A stretch of DNA of 46,461 nt from an uncultured Clostridia bacterium (GTDB lineage Bacteria; Bacillota; Peptococcia; Peptococcales; Peptococcaceae): NCBI GenBank assembly GCA_944391285.1, contig CALXSY010000014.1, forward strand, positions 1-46,461. Direction: 5' to 3'. Under the pieces are notes generated by a model, which saw only the letters and a program-made list of their open reading frames with translations, was not told the DNA's origin and did no database searches. Numbering within the stretch: position 1 is the stretch's first letter; each line of letters starts with the position of its first letter. Positions 8,944 to 16,894 of the stretch are shown here, piece by piece. The translations under genes were made by a program, and so were the position numbers.

Positions 8944-10032
8944 TCAATTCTCTTCCGCAGTCTCGAGATCTAACTCATTAACAACCTTTGTTACCGTTAC
9001 TTTTTCGCCGTTAACCAAATCTACATTACCTTTAACTATAACTTCGTCGCCTGCGGCTAAGCCTTCCGTTACCACATAATAATCCCCGTCATCAACACCG
9101 GTAGTAATCACTCTTTCCTCTGCTTTGCCGTCCACTACGACCATGACCACTTTTTCATCTTCTCTGTAAGTGATAGCATCTACCGGTACTACTAAACAAT
9201 CAGTTACTCTGTCGGTGACAATGCTGACCTCAGCATACATGCCGGACAAGAAATTTCCTTCCTTATTATCCAAAGCGATTCTGACTGGATAGCTTTTGCT
9301 GGTAGTGTCCATGACCTTACCAATCTCCACAATGCGTCCTTCATACACAGCCTCGCTGGCGGTGGGAATCCGCATACTAACCGTATCTCCTACGGCAATC
9401 TTGTTGACATTGCCCTCGCTGATGCCGGCTACAATCTCCAATGTCGTAGTATCGGAAATAGTAAACATTGCCGAAGAGGCGCTGGCATAACTGCCGACTT
9501 CTGCCGAAGCGCTGACAATACTGCCGCTGATCGGAGCAGTGATAGTTAAATTATCCAAAGAAAGCTGCAAGCTCTGCAAGGAAATTTCCAAGCTTTTGAC
9601 CTGAGTTTCCAAGGATTCGTAATCGTTTTGACTGACAGCGCCCATCTCGTAGAGTGCTTTGGTGTTGTTCAAATTTTTTAACGCTTCATCATATTGGAGT
9701 TTGGTCGAATCATACTGCAATTGAGCCGACTGCTGATCCAGCTCTGCCAAAACCTGCCCTTTAGTGACCTCATCACCTACCTTGACATAAACAGCCGTGA
9801 TCTCTTCCATGCCGGCAATTTTAGGCATAACCGAAACAGTTGATTCTGCTTGCAAAAGTCCGCCGGTGATGATCACCCGATCAAAATCCTCCGCCTGCAA
9901 AACCTTAGTATAAACGGCAGTGCCCGGCTCCTCAACCACCTCATTGGTATTTTCCGCTTGCTCAGCAGCGTTGCAGGCACTTAAAGAAAGGCAAGCAACC
10001 GCCAGGAAAGTTAATGCTATTTTCTTCATCAT
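8944..10032 (-). CDS. Periplasmic adaptor (membrane fusion) lipoprotein of the RND pump
   Basis: A 362-residue membrane-fusion protein. It begins with a lipoprotein signal peptide whose lipobox LSAC ends at Cys about 20, so it would be lipid-anchored outside the membrane. A split biotinyl-lipoyl-like domain flanks a short helical hairpin (about residues 95-150), followed by beta-barrel and membrane-proximal domains, as in HlyD/AcrA adaptors. The ATG at 10032 is chosen because AAGGAG lies nine bases upstream and the signal peptide starts there. The longer frame to 10086 would translate leader and operator DNA. It is first in the operon, 11 bp before the pump gene. Confidence 0.9.
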   Translation of the reverse strand: MMKKIALTFLAVACLSLSACNAAEQAENTNEVVEEPGTAVYTKVLQAEDFDRVIITGGLLQAESTVSVMPKIAGMEEITAVYVKVGDEVTKGQVLAELDQQSAQLQYDSTKLQYDEALKNLNNTKALYEMGAVSQNDYESLETQVKSLEISLQSLQLSLDNLTITAPISGSIVSASAEVGSYASASSAMFTISDTTTLEIVAGISEGNVNKIAVGDTVSMRIPTASEAVYEGRIVEIGKVMDTTSKSYPVRIALDNKEGNFLSGMYAEVSIVTDRVTDCLVVPVDAITYREDEKVVMVVVDGKAEERVITTGVDDGDYYVVTEGLAAGDEVIVKGNVDLVNGEKVTVTKVVNELDLETAEEN

Positions 10033-10093
10033 CCGTATCTTCTCCTTATCAAGTTTTACATTATCAGCCAATCCCGCATCAATCAAAGATTTG

Positions 10094-10107
10094 ACTGACC
10101 GGTCAGT
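10094..10107. promoter_or_regulatory. TetR-type operator
   Basis: ACTGACCGGTCAGT is a perfect 14-bp palindrome of the ACCGGT-centred kind often recognised by TetR repressors of efflux operons. It covers about +3 to +16 relative to the predicted start of the operon promoter, so a bound repressor would block transcription. Confidence 0.75.
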
Positions 10108-10116
10108 TCTGCTATT

Positions 10117-10145
10117 AGTATAACAACTTTTCGTTGCTTCGTCAA
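10117..10145 (-). promoter_or_regulatory. Promoter of the RND efflux operon
   Basis: Minus-strand TTGACG, 17-bp spacer and TATACT. The expected start near 10110 places the palindromic operator immediately downstream. Confidence 0.75.
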
Positions 10146-10265
10146 CAAATTTTTTTCTTTAAAGTTCGTTCTTCATCTGGTTTTTGCTCCATTTTTCACA
10201 AATAACTTTTATCATCTCTATTAGATTTTTGTTCGTTTTTTCTTCCTTTTTTTTCACTTTTCCCC

Positions 10266-10293
10266 TTGACTTTTTTTCTTAGAGTGCTATACT
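10266..10293 (+). promoter_or_regulatory. Promoter of the Ile-type T-box leader
   Basis: TTGACT, 16-bp spacer and TATACT. Transcription would begin near 10300, at the 5' end of the T-box leader. The 120 bp between this and the efflux promoter is AT-rich, and I see nothing else in it. Confidence 0.7.
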
Positions 10294-10299
10294 ATAAAG

Positions 10300-10577
10300 C
10301 AATCGAAAATACTTTAAAAGCTATGACGAAGACGGTTGAATAATTATTTTTCACAGAGAGTTGATGGTCGGTGCAAATCAACAAAAAGTTTATTCTTTAT
10401 ACCCATCCCTTCCGAGCTGGGAGTTCCAAAGCAGGTTTTGTCAGTAGATGCTCCCCGTCAGCACGACGTCATTGGTGCAGGGCTTGATAGAGCCTGATGA
10501 GCGACGCTTTTTGCGTAATTTGAGTGGTACCGCGGATTATTATTCGTCTCAAAGTTAAACTTTGAGGCGTTTTTTTT
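10300..10577 (+). promoter_or_regulatory. T-box leader, isoleucine-type specifier (ATC)
   Basis: The leader shows the Stem I landmarks (AGAGAG near 10354 and GGTCGGTGCAAA at about 10366-10377), the specifier region and the T-box core GAGTGGTACCGCGG at 10522-10535. A terminator follows directly. Aligning its specifier region with the Met T-box in this same window (ATG, then GCTTCCGAGC) gives ATC at 10405-10407, followed by CCTTCCGAGC. ATC reads as isoleucine. The core bulge TGGT fits a tRNA ending in A73. Uncharged tRNA-Ile would stabilise the antiterminator and switch on the downstream ligase gene. The T-box call is very secure, the amino-acid assignment somewhat less so. Confidence 0.9.
10545..10577 (+). 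terminator. T-box terminator hairpin
   Basis: A 10-bp stem (CGTCTCAAAG with its partner, one G-T pair) and 5-nt loop are followed by eight Ts. It lies ten bases after the T-box core, as expected of the competing terminator. Confidence 0.9.
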
Positions 10578-10620
10578 ATGTATTTTCCCGCCCCAAAAAA
10601 TTTTTTAAGGAGTGTTTTCC

Positions 10621-12906
10621 ATGGCAATGATCAATGAGCTGAAAGAAGTAGCAGCCCGTATCAAAGAGCTGCGCGAAATCGCCGGTTTATCCCCCAGCGA
10701 AATGTCTTTAAAAACCGAAGTCACCTTAGATGAATACTTAGCCTTAGAAAAAGGCGAAACCGACTTCAGCTTTACCTTTATCTACAAATGCGCTGCTGTT
10801 TTCGGCGTAGAAATCAAAGATTTATTGGAAGGTATCAGCCCGCTCTTGGCGACCTACACCGTTACCCGAAAAGGCGAAGGTCTTCCCATCACCCGCCGCA
10901 CCGGCTTTACCTACAACAACTTAGCACCTTCTTTTAAGCACAAAACCGCTGAGCCCTTTTGGGTTAAAATCCCTTATGACGGCGAGCAAATGCATTTCAC
11001 CCAGCATGCCGGTCAGGAAATTGACATCGTTATCAAAGGCAGCTTGAAAATTCAAATTGACGACCGCGTCGAAGTCTTAAACGAAGGCGACACTATCTAT
11101 TATAACAGCGGTCACCCTCATGCTTTGTGCGCTGTGGACAATAAAGACTGCGAAATTTACGCTATCGTCTTAAAAGCCGAAGGCGAAGAAGATGAGTTCG
11201 ACATGGATATGGAAATCGAAATGGAACCGGTCGGCAAGCAGCAGCCTGCCAAACAAACCGTTGCTGACGAATTTATCGATACTGTCTGCGACGAAAACGG
11301 TGTCATCTCCTCCATCAGCTTCAAAAACGCTGACCGTTATAACTTTGGTTTCGACACCATTGACAAATTGGCAGACAAATCCCCCAACAAAGTAGCTATG
11401 GTCTGGGTCAGCAACGATAAAGAAGAGCGTTATTTCACTTTCGGTGATTTGAAGAAATATTCCGCCATGACTGCCAATTACTTCATTTCTTTAGGCATCA
11501 AAAAAGGCGACCGCGTCATGTTAGTTTTGAAAAACCATTACCAATTCTGGTACGCTATCATCGCTCTGCACAAAATGGGCGCTATCATCATCCCGGCAAC
11601 CAATCAATTAGTTGAGCACGACTTCACCTACCGCTACAAGAGCGCCGGAGTCAAAGCCATTGTTTGTACTGCTGACGGCGATGTTGCTCACCAAGCCGAG
11701 CTGGCCGCTAAAGATTATCCAGATATGATTAAAATCATCGCCAACGGTTCCCGCGAAGGCTGGCATAATTTTGATGAAGATCTGCCTAATTTCAGCGACG
11801 TCTACGAGCGCACTGCCGACACCCCCTGCGGCGACGACACCATGCTCATGCTCTTTACCTCCGGTACCAGCGGATATCCGCGGATCGCTGCTCATTCCTA
11901 TAAATACCCCTTGGGTCACTATATCACCGCTAAATACTGGCACAATGTTAACCCCGACGGACTGCATTACACCATTTCCGACACCGGCTGGGGTAAAGCA
12001 CTCTGGGGCAAACTTTATGGTCAATGGCTCTGTGAAGCCGGCATCTTCACTTATGATTATGACCGTTTCCATTCCGAGGATATCTTGCCGATGTTTGCTA
12101 AATATCATATCACTACTTTCTGTGCTCCGCCTACTATGTACAGAATGTTTATCAAAGAAGATTTAAGCAAATACGACCTCTCCAGCATTGAATATGCTAC
12201 TACTGCCGGCGAAGCGTTGAATCCGGAAGTATTCCATCAATTCTACAAAGCTACCGGCTTGAAAATCATGGAAGGCTTCGGTCAAACCGAAACCACCCTT
12301 TCCATCGGCAACTTTGTCGGTACTGCTCCCAAAATCGGTTCCATGGGTCGTCCCAGTCCGTTATATGATGTTGTTTTGCTTGATGCCGACGGCAATCCCT
12401 GCAAAACCGGTGAAGCCGGCGAAATCTGCATCCGCACCTCTGAAAGCGTTCCCTGCGGCTTATTCCAAGGCTATTATTTAGACGAAGCCCGCACCAAAGA
12501 GGCTTGGCATGACGGCTTCTATCATACCGGCGACCAGGCAACCCAAGACGAGGAAGGCTATTTCTGGTATATCGGTCGTATCGACGATGTTATCAAATCC
12601 TCCGGCTACCGCATCGGACCATTTGAAATCGAAAGCGTCATCATGGAATTGCCTTACGTTTTGGAATGTGCTGTTACTGCTGCTCCTGATCCGGTTCGCG
12701 GTCAAGTTGTTAAAGCAACCATTGTTTTGACCAAAAGCACCACTGCCAGCGATGAGCTCAAAAAAGAGATTCAGACCTACGTCAAAACTCATACTGCTCC
12801 TTACAAATATCCCCGTATCGTGGAATTTGTTGACGAGCTGCCGAAAACTATCAGCGGCAAAATCCGCCGCGTAGCTTTGCGTGAAAAAGACAACCAAAAG
12901 CAATAA
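10621..12906 (+). CDS. Fused XRE-cupin regulator and MACS-type acyl-CoA synthetase
   Basis: The 761-residue product joins three parts. Residues 8-70 form an XRE helix-turn-helix. Residues about 110-186 form a cupin with possible metal ligands His125, His129, Glu133 and His165/167. Residues about 215-761 form an AMP-forming ligase. In the ligase the phosphate loop is FTSGTSGYPR (412-421), then SDTGWGKALWGK (453-464), GFGQTETT (552-559), the YHTGD/GRIDD hinge region (634-656) and the adenylation lysine Lys747 in PKTISGK. The segment around 412-470 is typical of medium- and short-chain acyl-CoA synthetases (MACS). The ATG at 621 follows AAGGAG by eight bases; an in-frame GTG at 10612 overlaps that site. 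An isoleucine-type T-box controls it. A substrate such as 2-methylbutyrate is inference. Confidence 0.88.
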   Translation: MAMINELKEVAARIKELREIAGLSPSEMSLKTEVTLDEYLALEKGETDFSFTFIYKCAAVFGVEIKDLLEGISPLLATYTVTRKGEGLPITRRTGFTYNNLAPSFKHKTAEPFWVKIPYDGEQMHFTQHAGQEIDIVIKGSLKIQIDDRVEVLNEGDTIYYNSGHPHALCAVDNKDCEIYAIVLKAEGEEDEFDMDMEIEMEPVGKQQPAKQTVADEFIDTVCDENGVISSISFKNADRYNFGFDTIDKLADKSPNKVAMVWVSNDKEERYFTFGDLKKYSAMTANYFISLGIKKGDRVMLVLKNHYQFWYAIIALHKMGAIIIPATNQLVEHDFTYRYKSAGVKAIVCTADGDVAHQAELAAKDYPDMIKIIANGSREGWHNFDEDLPNFSDVYERTADTPCGDDTMLMLFTSGTSGYPRIAAHSYKYPLGHYITAKYWHNVNPDGLHYTISDTGWGKALWGKLYGQWLCEAGIFTYDYDRFHSEDILPMFAKYHITTFCAPPTMYRMFIKEDLSKYDLSSIEYATTAGEALNPEVFHQFYKATGLKIMEGFGQTETTLSIGNFVGTAPKIGSMGRPSPLYDVVLLDADGNPCKTGEAGEICIRTSESVPCGLFQGYYLDEARTKEAWHDGFYHTGDQATQDEEGYFWYIGRIDDVIKSSGYRIGPFEIESVIMELPYVLECAVTAAPDPVRGQVVKATIVLTKSTTASDELKKEIQTYVKTHTAPYKYPRIVEFVDELPKTISGKIRRVALREKDNQKQ

Positions 12907-12922
12907 TATCCCTAAGATTAAG

Positions 12923-12948
12923 GGCTCGTTCTCGAAAGAGAGCGAGCC
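12923..12948 (+). other. GAAA-tetraloop hairpin between ligase and amidohydrolase genes
   Basis: An 11-bp stem (one G-T pair) is closed by a C-GAAA-G tetraloop. There is no T run after it, so it is not a standard terminator. It may stabilise or help process the mRNA between the ligase and amidohydrolase genes. Confidence 0.6.
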
Positions 12949-12979
12949 TCTGGTTATACAATAGGATTTCAGAAACAAG

Positions 12980-13780
12980 GTGATTAAAATTAAGATTATT
13001 GATTGTCATTGTCATGTTTATCCCGATGCTATCAGCGAAAAGGCGGTAGTCAATATCGGGAAGTTCTATGAAATTGAGATGAGCGGCGGCGGCACTACTG
13101 AAGATTTGTTAGCTTGCGGCAAAGAAGCCGGCATCAGCCATTTTCTGATTTTTTCCGTCGCCACCTCCCCGCATCAAACTACCTCTATCAATGAGTTTAT
13201 CGCCCGCACGGTTAAATCTCATGCCGACTGCATGAGCGGTTTAGGCACTCTCCATCCGGACAGCGCCGATGCCTATGCCGACATCAAGCATTTGCAGGAA
13301 CTGGGCTTAAAGGGGGTAAAACTGCATCATGATTTTCAGGCCAGCGCTGCCGATGATCCCCGCTCAATGAAAATTTACGAAATCTGTGAAGATTTAAAAC
13401 TGCCGGTTTTACTGCATACCGGCGATTATCGTTATGATTATTCCAACCCTAACCGCATTAAAAATATTCTCAAAACCTTCCCCGCTCTTACGCTCATCGG
13501 CGCCCATTTAGGCGGCTGGTCTATCTGGAACGAAGCGGTCAAGGAACTGGCTGATTTCCCCAACTTTTACGTGGACAGCTCCTCCTCCTTTTACGCTCTG
13601 AACCCGGCTGAAGTGGAAAAAATTATCCGCGCTTACGGCACTAAACGGGTTTTATTTGGCAGCGATTATCCTATGTGGTCGCCTTCACGGGATTTAAAGG
13701 AGCTTTTGAGTTTAAACTTTACGGCGGAAGAATTAGAAGATATTCTGCACCGCAACTGCGAGCGGGTATTTGGTCTTTAA
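12980..13780 (+). CDS. Amidohydrolase-2 family metal-dependent hydrolase
   Basis: This 266-residue TIM-barrel protein belongs to the amidohydrolase 2 (aminocarboxymuconate decarboxylase-like) family. Visible metal and active-site motifs are DCHCH (His10, His12), KLHHD near 114, LLHTGD near 143, IGAHLGG near 172 and FGSDYP near 224. The reaction may be hydrolysis or decarboxylation and cannot be predicted. The GTG at 12980 is the only usual start codon, but an AAGGTG ribosome-like site overlaps it, so initiation a few codons later at ATT is possible. It follows the fused ligase gene by 73 bp with a hairpin between, so the two are probably one transcript under the T-box. A shared pathway is plausible but unproven. 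Confidence 0.82.
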   Translation: MIKIKIIDCHCHVYPDAISEKAVVNIGKFYEIEMSGGGTTEDLLACGKEAGISHFLIFSVATSPHQTTSINEFIARTVKSHADCMSGLGTLHPDSADAYADIKHLQELGLKGVKLHHDFQASAADDPRSMKIYEICEDLKLPVLLHTGDYRYDYSNPNRIKNILKTFPALTLIGAHLGGWSIWNEAVKELADFPNFYVDSSSSFYALNPAEVEKIIRAYGTKRVLFGSDYPMWSPSRDLKELLSLNFTAEELEDILHRNCERVFGL

Positions 13781-13808
13781 AAAACGCAAGTGAAAGCTTG
13801 CGTTTTTT
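13781..13808 (+). terminator. Terminator of the ligase-amidohydrolase unit
   Basis: A 10-bp stem (AAAACGCAAG with its complement) and 6-nt loop end in a run of seven Ts, directly after the amidohydrolase stop. Confidence 0.88.
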
Positions 13809-13810
13809 TA

Positions 13811-13838
13811 TTGCTAATTTTTGAAAAAGTGCTATACT
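13811..13838 (+). promoter_or_regulatory. Promoter of the CGGC-domain gene
   Basis: TTGCTA, 16-bp spacer and TATACT, about 30 bp before the AGGAGG of the next gene. Confidence 0.5.
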
Positions 13839-13868
13839 GTTAATATAACTAAACAGGAGGTAGCTTTT

Positions 13869-14201
13869 ATGAAAGTAGGAATCATCAGATGTATGCAAAC
13901 AGAAGATTATTGCCCCGGCAGCGGTGATTTTGCCGCTATCCGCAACAAAAAGGGCGGATTTGCCGGAGTTGAGGAAGAAATTCAAATTTTGGGTTTTGCC
14001 AACTGCGGCGGCTGCCCCGGCAAAAAAGCAGTCTTAAGAGCCCGCGAAATGGTCAAACGCGGTGCCGACACCATTGCCTTTGCTTCCTGCATCAGCTTAG
14101 GCAATCCGGTTGGTTTTCCCTGCCCTTATGCGGACAAGCTAAAAGAAATAGTCAAAAAAGATTTAGGCGACAAGGTTCAATTTATCGACTCCACCCATTA
14201 A
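13869..14201 (+). CDS. CGGC-domain protein
   Basis: A 110-residue protein of the CGGC-domain family, named for the motif seen here at residues 46-49 (NCGGCPG). Further cysteines lie at positions 8 and 15 and in the ASCISLGNPVGFPCPY stretch near 76-90. The conserved cysteines suggest metal or redox chemistry, and the family has been proposed to bind metal, but no reaction is established. The ATG at 13869 has AGGAGGT at ideal spacing; upstream in-frame codons from 13821 run through the promoter and are rejected. It is a single-gene unit with its own promoter and terminator. Confidence 0.85.
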   Translation: MKVGIIRCMQTEDYCPGSGDFAAIRNKKGGFAGVEEEIQILGFANCGGCPGKKAVLRAREMVKRGADTIAFASCISLGNPVGFPCPYADKLKEIVKKDLGDKVQFIDSTH

Positions 14202-14230
14202 AAAAATCCCTGAGCAATCAGGGATTTTTC
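14202..14230. terminator. Bidirectional terminator between convergent genes
   Basis: A 12-bp stem (AAAAATCCCTGA with its complement) and 4-nt loop, with T runs on both strands, separates the CGGC gene from the convergent flavoprotein gene. Confidence 0.85.
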
Positions 14231-14247
14231 TTTTAGCCAAATATTCC

Positions 14248-14868
14248 TTAACGAATAAAATTCATCTTAACCGGCGCTTCATTCTCCGCTTGTTTTATGC
14301 CCTTTTCTTCTGCTGCCTGCTGACATTGCAAAAGCCAAGCCATATTGCGTCCCAAAGTACGCATAGTTTGCAAACCTTCTAAATCCTGCAATGCCTCACC
14401 GGCAGCAGCACCATGAACCTGATTCCAATATTGGGAAGATACAACCGGCATTTGGGTGATAGTAAAATATTTATTCAGCCGGTCAAATGCCGCACTAGAG
14501 CCGCCGCGGCGGCAAGCCACTACGCAAGCACCCAATTTGCCTTTGAAATCAGCTCCGCCGGCATAAAACAAGCGGTCTAAAAAACTGCAAAATCTGCCCG
14601 ACGGCGCAGCATAATAAACCGGTGAGCCTAAAATCAAACCGTCCGCTGAATCCATTTTTTCCAATACTTCGTTTACCTCATCATTAAAAACACATTTACC
14701 CAGCTGTCTGCAGCGACCGCAGGCAATACAGCCCTGCAAAGGCTTGGTGCCTAAATAAACAATCTCTGTTTCAACGCCGTTTTCTTCTAAAGTTTTAGCT
14801 ACTTCATTTAAAGCAATGTAAGTATTGCCCTCTTTATGAGGACTGCCGTTTAATAATAAAACTTTCAT
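14248..14868 (-). CDS. Iron-sulfur flavoprotein / FMN reductase family protein
   Basis: The 206-residue protein has the flavodoxin-like FMN-binding start LLLNGSPHKEGNT and the SPVYYAAPSG loop near 81-90. A compact cysteine cluster, Cys47-x2-Cys50-x2-Cys53-x5-Cys59, matches the spacing that binds a 4Fe-4S cluster in Isf-type flavoproteins. It would be a cytosolic electron-transfer or quinone/oxygen-reducing protein in an anaerobe. The electron partner is unknown. It is the last gene of the minus-strand cluster, 13 bp after the aminotransferase gene. Confidence 0.87.
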   Translation of the reverse strand: MKVLLLNGSPHKEGNTYIALNEVAKTLEENGVETEIVYLGTKPLQGCIACGRCRQLGKCVFNDEVNEVLEKMDSADGLILGSPVYYAAPSGRFCSFLDRLFYAGGADFKGKLGACVVACRRGGSSAAFDRLNKYFTITQMPVVSSQYWNQVHGAAAGEALQDLEGLQTMRTLGRNMAWLLQCQQAAEEKGIKQAENEAPVKMNFIR

Positions 14869-14881
14869 CCGTCTCTCCTCC

Positions 14882-16069
14882 TTATTTGCCGTAAGCTTGA
14901 GCTAATTTGCGAAATGCCTCCAAGGAGCGCTCTACTTTTTCCGTCGGCACGCAATAAGCCATGCGGAAGAATCCCGGAGCACCGAAGCTGTCGCCTGGCA
15001 CTAAAACCAAGTCGTATTCCAACGCCTTTTTGCAGAAAGCTACACTATCCTCTTCCAAAGCTTTGGGGAACATATAAAAAGTTCCGCCCGGTTTGACACA
15101 CTCAAAGCCCAACTTGGTCAACTCATCATACAAAATATTCATATTGGTTTCATAAACGCTTAAATCTGCTGTATCTTCCAGCATCTCTGCCACCGCCAGC
15201 TGAATTAAGGACGAAGGGCAGTTATGCCCGATGCCGCGAGAGATTTGGGTGCACATATGGATAATGGTGTGGCTGTCTTTGCAGTTAGGATTAACAGCTA
15301 CATAGCCGATGCGCTCGCCGGGAATTGATAAGGATTTGCTGAAGGAGTAGCACATGATAGTATTGTCATAATATTGGGATACTACCGGCGCATCAGAACC
15401 TTTAAAGACGATTTCCCGGTAAGGCTCGTCGGAAATAATGTAAATATCCCGTCCGAATTGGGCTGATTTTTGCCGCAAAATCTCTGCCAGCTTTTTAATC
15501 GTTTCGGTGGAGTAGGCTACGCCGGAAGGATTGTTCGGGGTGTTAATCAAAACGGCGGCAGTTTTTTCGTTGATCAAACTTTCAAAAGCCGCAAAATTGA
15601 TTTGGAATGATTTTAAATCCGGCTCTACTAAAACCAGCTTAGCTCCCGTTTCGTTGACATACGGGAAATACTCCGGAAAACAGGGAGCAAAGGTGATAAC
15701 CTCTTCGCCCACATCAGCTACCGCTCTGACTGCATGAGCAATACTGCCTGCTGCTCCGGCGGTCATAAATATATCGTCAGCTGTGTAAGGCAAGCCGAAA
15801 CGCTTGCTTAAGGATTTGGCGACCTTATCTCTAACCTCCCAGATACCATGGCTTTCGCTGTAGCCGTGAAGCGCTACCGGCTCGCAGGTATCCAAAAGCT
15901 CTTTTATCACCTGGTTGAATTTTTCCGGCACCGGCACCGACGGATTGCCCAAGGAATAGTCAAAAACATTCTCAAAGCCGATCTCTTTGCCCCGCTCTGC
16001 CGCCTGAGCGCTCATCTCTCTGATGACCGATTTGGCAGAAAGCATATCTTTATATTTTTTTACAACCAT
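14882..16069 (-). CDS. Class I/II PLP-dependent aminotransferase
   Basis: A 395-residue fold-type I aminotransferase. Visible are the Gly-rich cofactor region (TAGAAGSI, near 103-110), NTPNNPSG near 176, SDEPYREI near 208 and the Schiff-base lysine in SFSKSLSIPGERIGY near 240. It resembles aspartate or aromatic aminotransferases of Clostridia, but the substrate cannot be fixed by eye. The start has AAGGAGGA upstream. It lies 21 bp after the hotdog gene and 13 bp before the flavoprotein gene, so it is within an operon. Confidence 0.9.
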   Translation of the reverse strand: MVVKKYKDMLSAKSVIREMSAQAAERGKEIGFENVFDYSLGNPSVPVPEKFNQVIKELLDTCEPVALHGYSESHGIWEVRDKVAKSLSKRFGLPYTADDIFMTAGAAGSIAHAVRAVADVGEEVITFAPCFPEYFPYVNETGAKLVLVEPDLKSFQINFAAFESLINEKTAAVLINTPNNPSGVAYSTETIKKLAEILRQKSAQFGRDIYIISDEPYREIVFKGSDAPVVSQYYDNTIMCYSFSKSLSIPGERIGYVAVNPNCKDSHTIIHMCTQISRGIGHNCPSSLIQLAVAEMLEDTADLSVYETNMNILYDELTKLGFECVKPGGTFYMFPKALEEDSVAFCKKALEYDLVLVPGDSFGAPGFFRMAYCVPTEKVERSLEAFRKLAQAYGK

Positions 16070-16090
16070 CTTTCTTCCTCCTTAAAATCT

Positions 16091-16585
16091 TTATTGAATC
16101 CCGATTTTCCGCAGATAATCGGCATAAGTATACACAAAATCGCTTTCAATGATAAATTTGCCCCCGGCTTTGGCTAACAATTTATCCTCTTGATTTTTAA
16201 TCTCCGCCTGAACGGTGATTTCCTTTTCGCCTTGCTCTAAAACCTTAGCCACAGCGATTAAAACCGTGCCTTTTTGTGCCTTTTCTAAAATTTCTAAATG
16301 GAAATCCGTCATGCTCCCTATTTTATCCAAAGAAAACACGCTGTAGCTCATCGCTGAGACAGCCGATGTCGCATATACAGCCTCGCCCACCAAGCCTTGC
16401 CAATTCAGATGGTCTTTGCCAATAGGCAATTCAGTCTGAGCCGTGCCCGCTCCCAGCTTAGCCAGATAAACCTCTGAGAGATCAAAAAATCCCCCTCTTT
16501 CCTCGCTGTCGCAGATATAGCCGAAAAGGCGGCAGTCTAAATTATCATTTTCCACATTGCGAAACAAATTAGCATTCTCACTCAT
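16091..16585 (-). CDS. Hotdog-fold protein, thioesterase-like
   Basis: A 164-residue protein. Its central part (LNWQGLVGEAVYATSAVSAM and later GTVLIAVAKVLEQGEKEITVQAEIKN) has the look of a single hotdog domain of the PaaI/YiiD thioesterase class, but I see no decisive catalytic residue and the match is only moderate. The start follows the stop of the 89-residue gene by 4 bp, so the two are coupled. The function could be acyl-CoA hydrolysis or binding. It is a neighbour of coaE, which makes CoA-thioester chemistry attractive but is not proof. Confidence 0.55.
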   Translation of the reverse strand: MSENANLFRNVENDNLDCRLFGYICDSEERGGFFDLSEVYLAKLGAGTAQTELPIGKDHLNWQGLVGEAVYATSAVSAMSYSVFSLDKIGSMTDFHLEILEKAQKGTVLIAVAKVLEQGEKEITVQAEIKNQEDKLLAKAGGKFIIESDFVYTYADYLRKIGIQ

Positions 16586-16589
16586 CGTT

Positions 16590-16859
16590 TTAATCCTCTT
16601 TGGTCTGATAAGGTTTAAAGGTGATATAATTTAAAGGCACTTCCTTTAAGCGGGCAGTCAAGTCGGGACGGCCGAAATATTCATACTCGCCGTTTGCCAT
16701 CTCTAAAAGCATTACAAAGGGAGTTTTGGGAAATGCGCTTTGATACTGGCGCATTTTCTGCATTTTTTCCGCTTGCTCCAGCTTTAAAAAATCCTCGCTG
16801 TCTACTGCCACAGCTACCACCATATCATCTAATTTTACTAATGCTCCGGTAAATTTCAT
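16590..16859 (-). CDS. Small unrecognised protein (89 aa)
   Basis: I do not recognise this family. The product is soluble, begins MKFTGALVKLDDMVVAVAV, has a helical charged middle and ends in LKEVPLNYITFKPYQ. There is no signal peptide or cysteine. It sits 35 bp after coaE and 4 bp before the hotdog gene, has a good ribosome site (AGGAGG), and its codon use matches its neighbours, which supports a real gene. Confidence 0.6.
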   Translation of the reverse strand: MKFTGALVKLDDMVVAVAVDSEDFLKLEQAEKMQKMRQYQSAFPKTPFVMLLEMANGEYEYFGRPDLTARLKEVPLNYITFKPYQTKED

Positions 16860-16894
16860 AAAATATTCCTCCTAATTTTTTTATTGTAACACTT

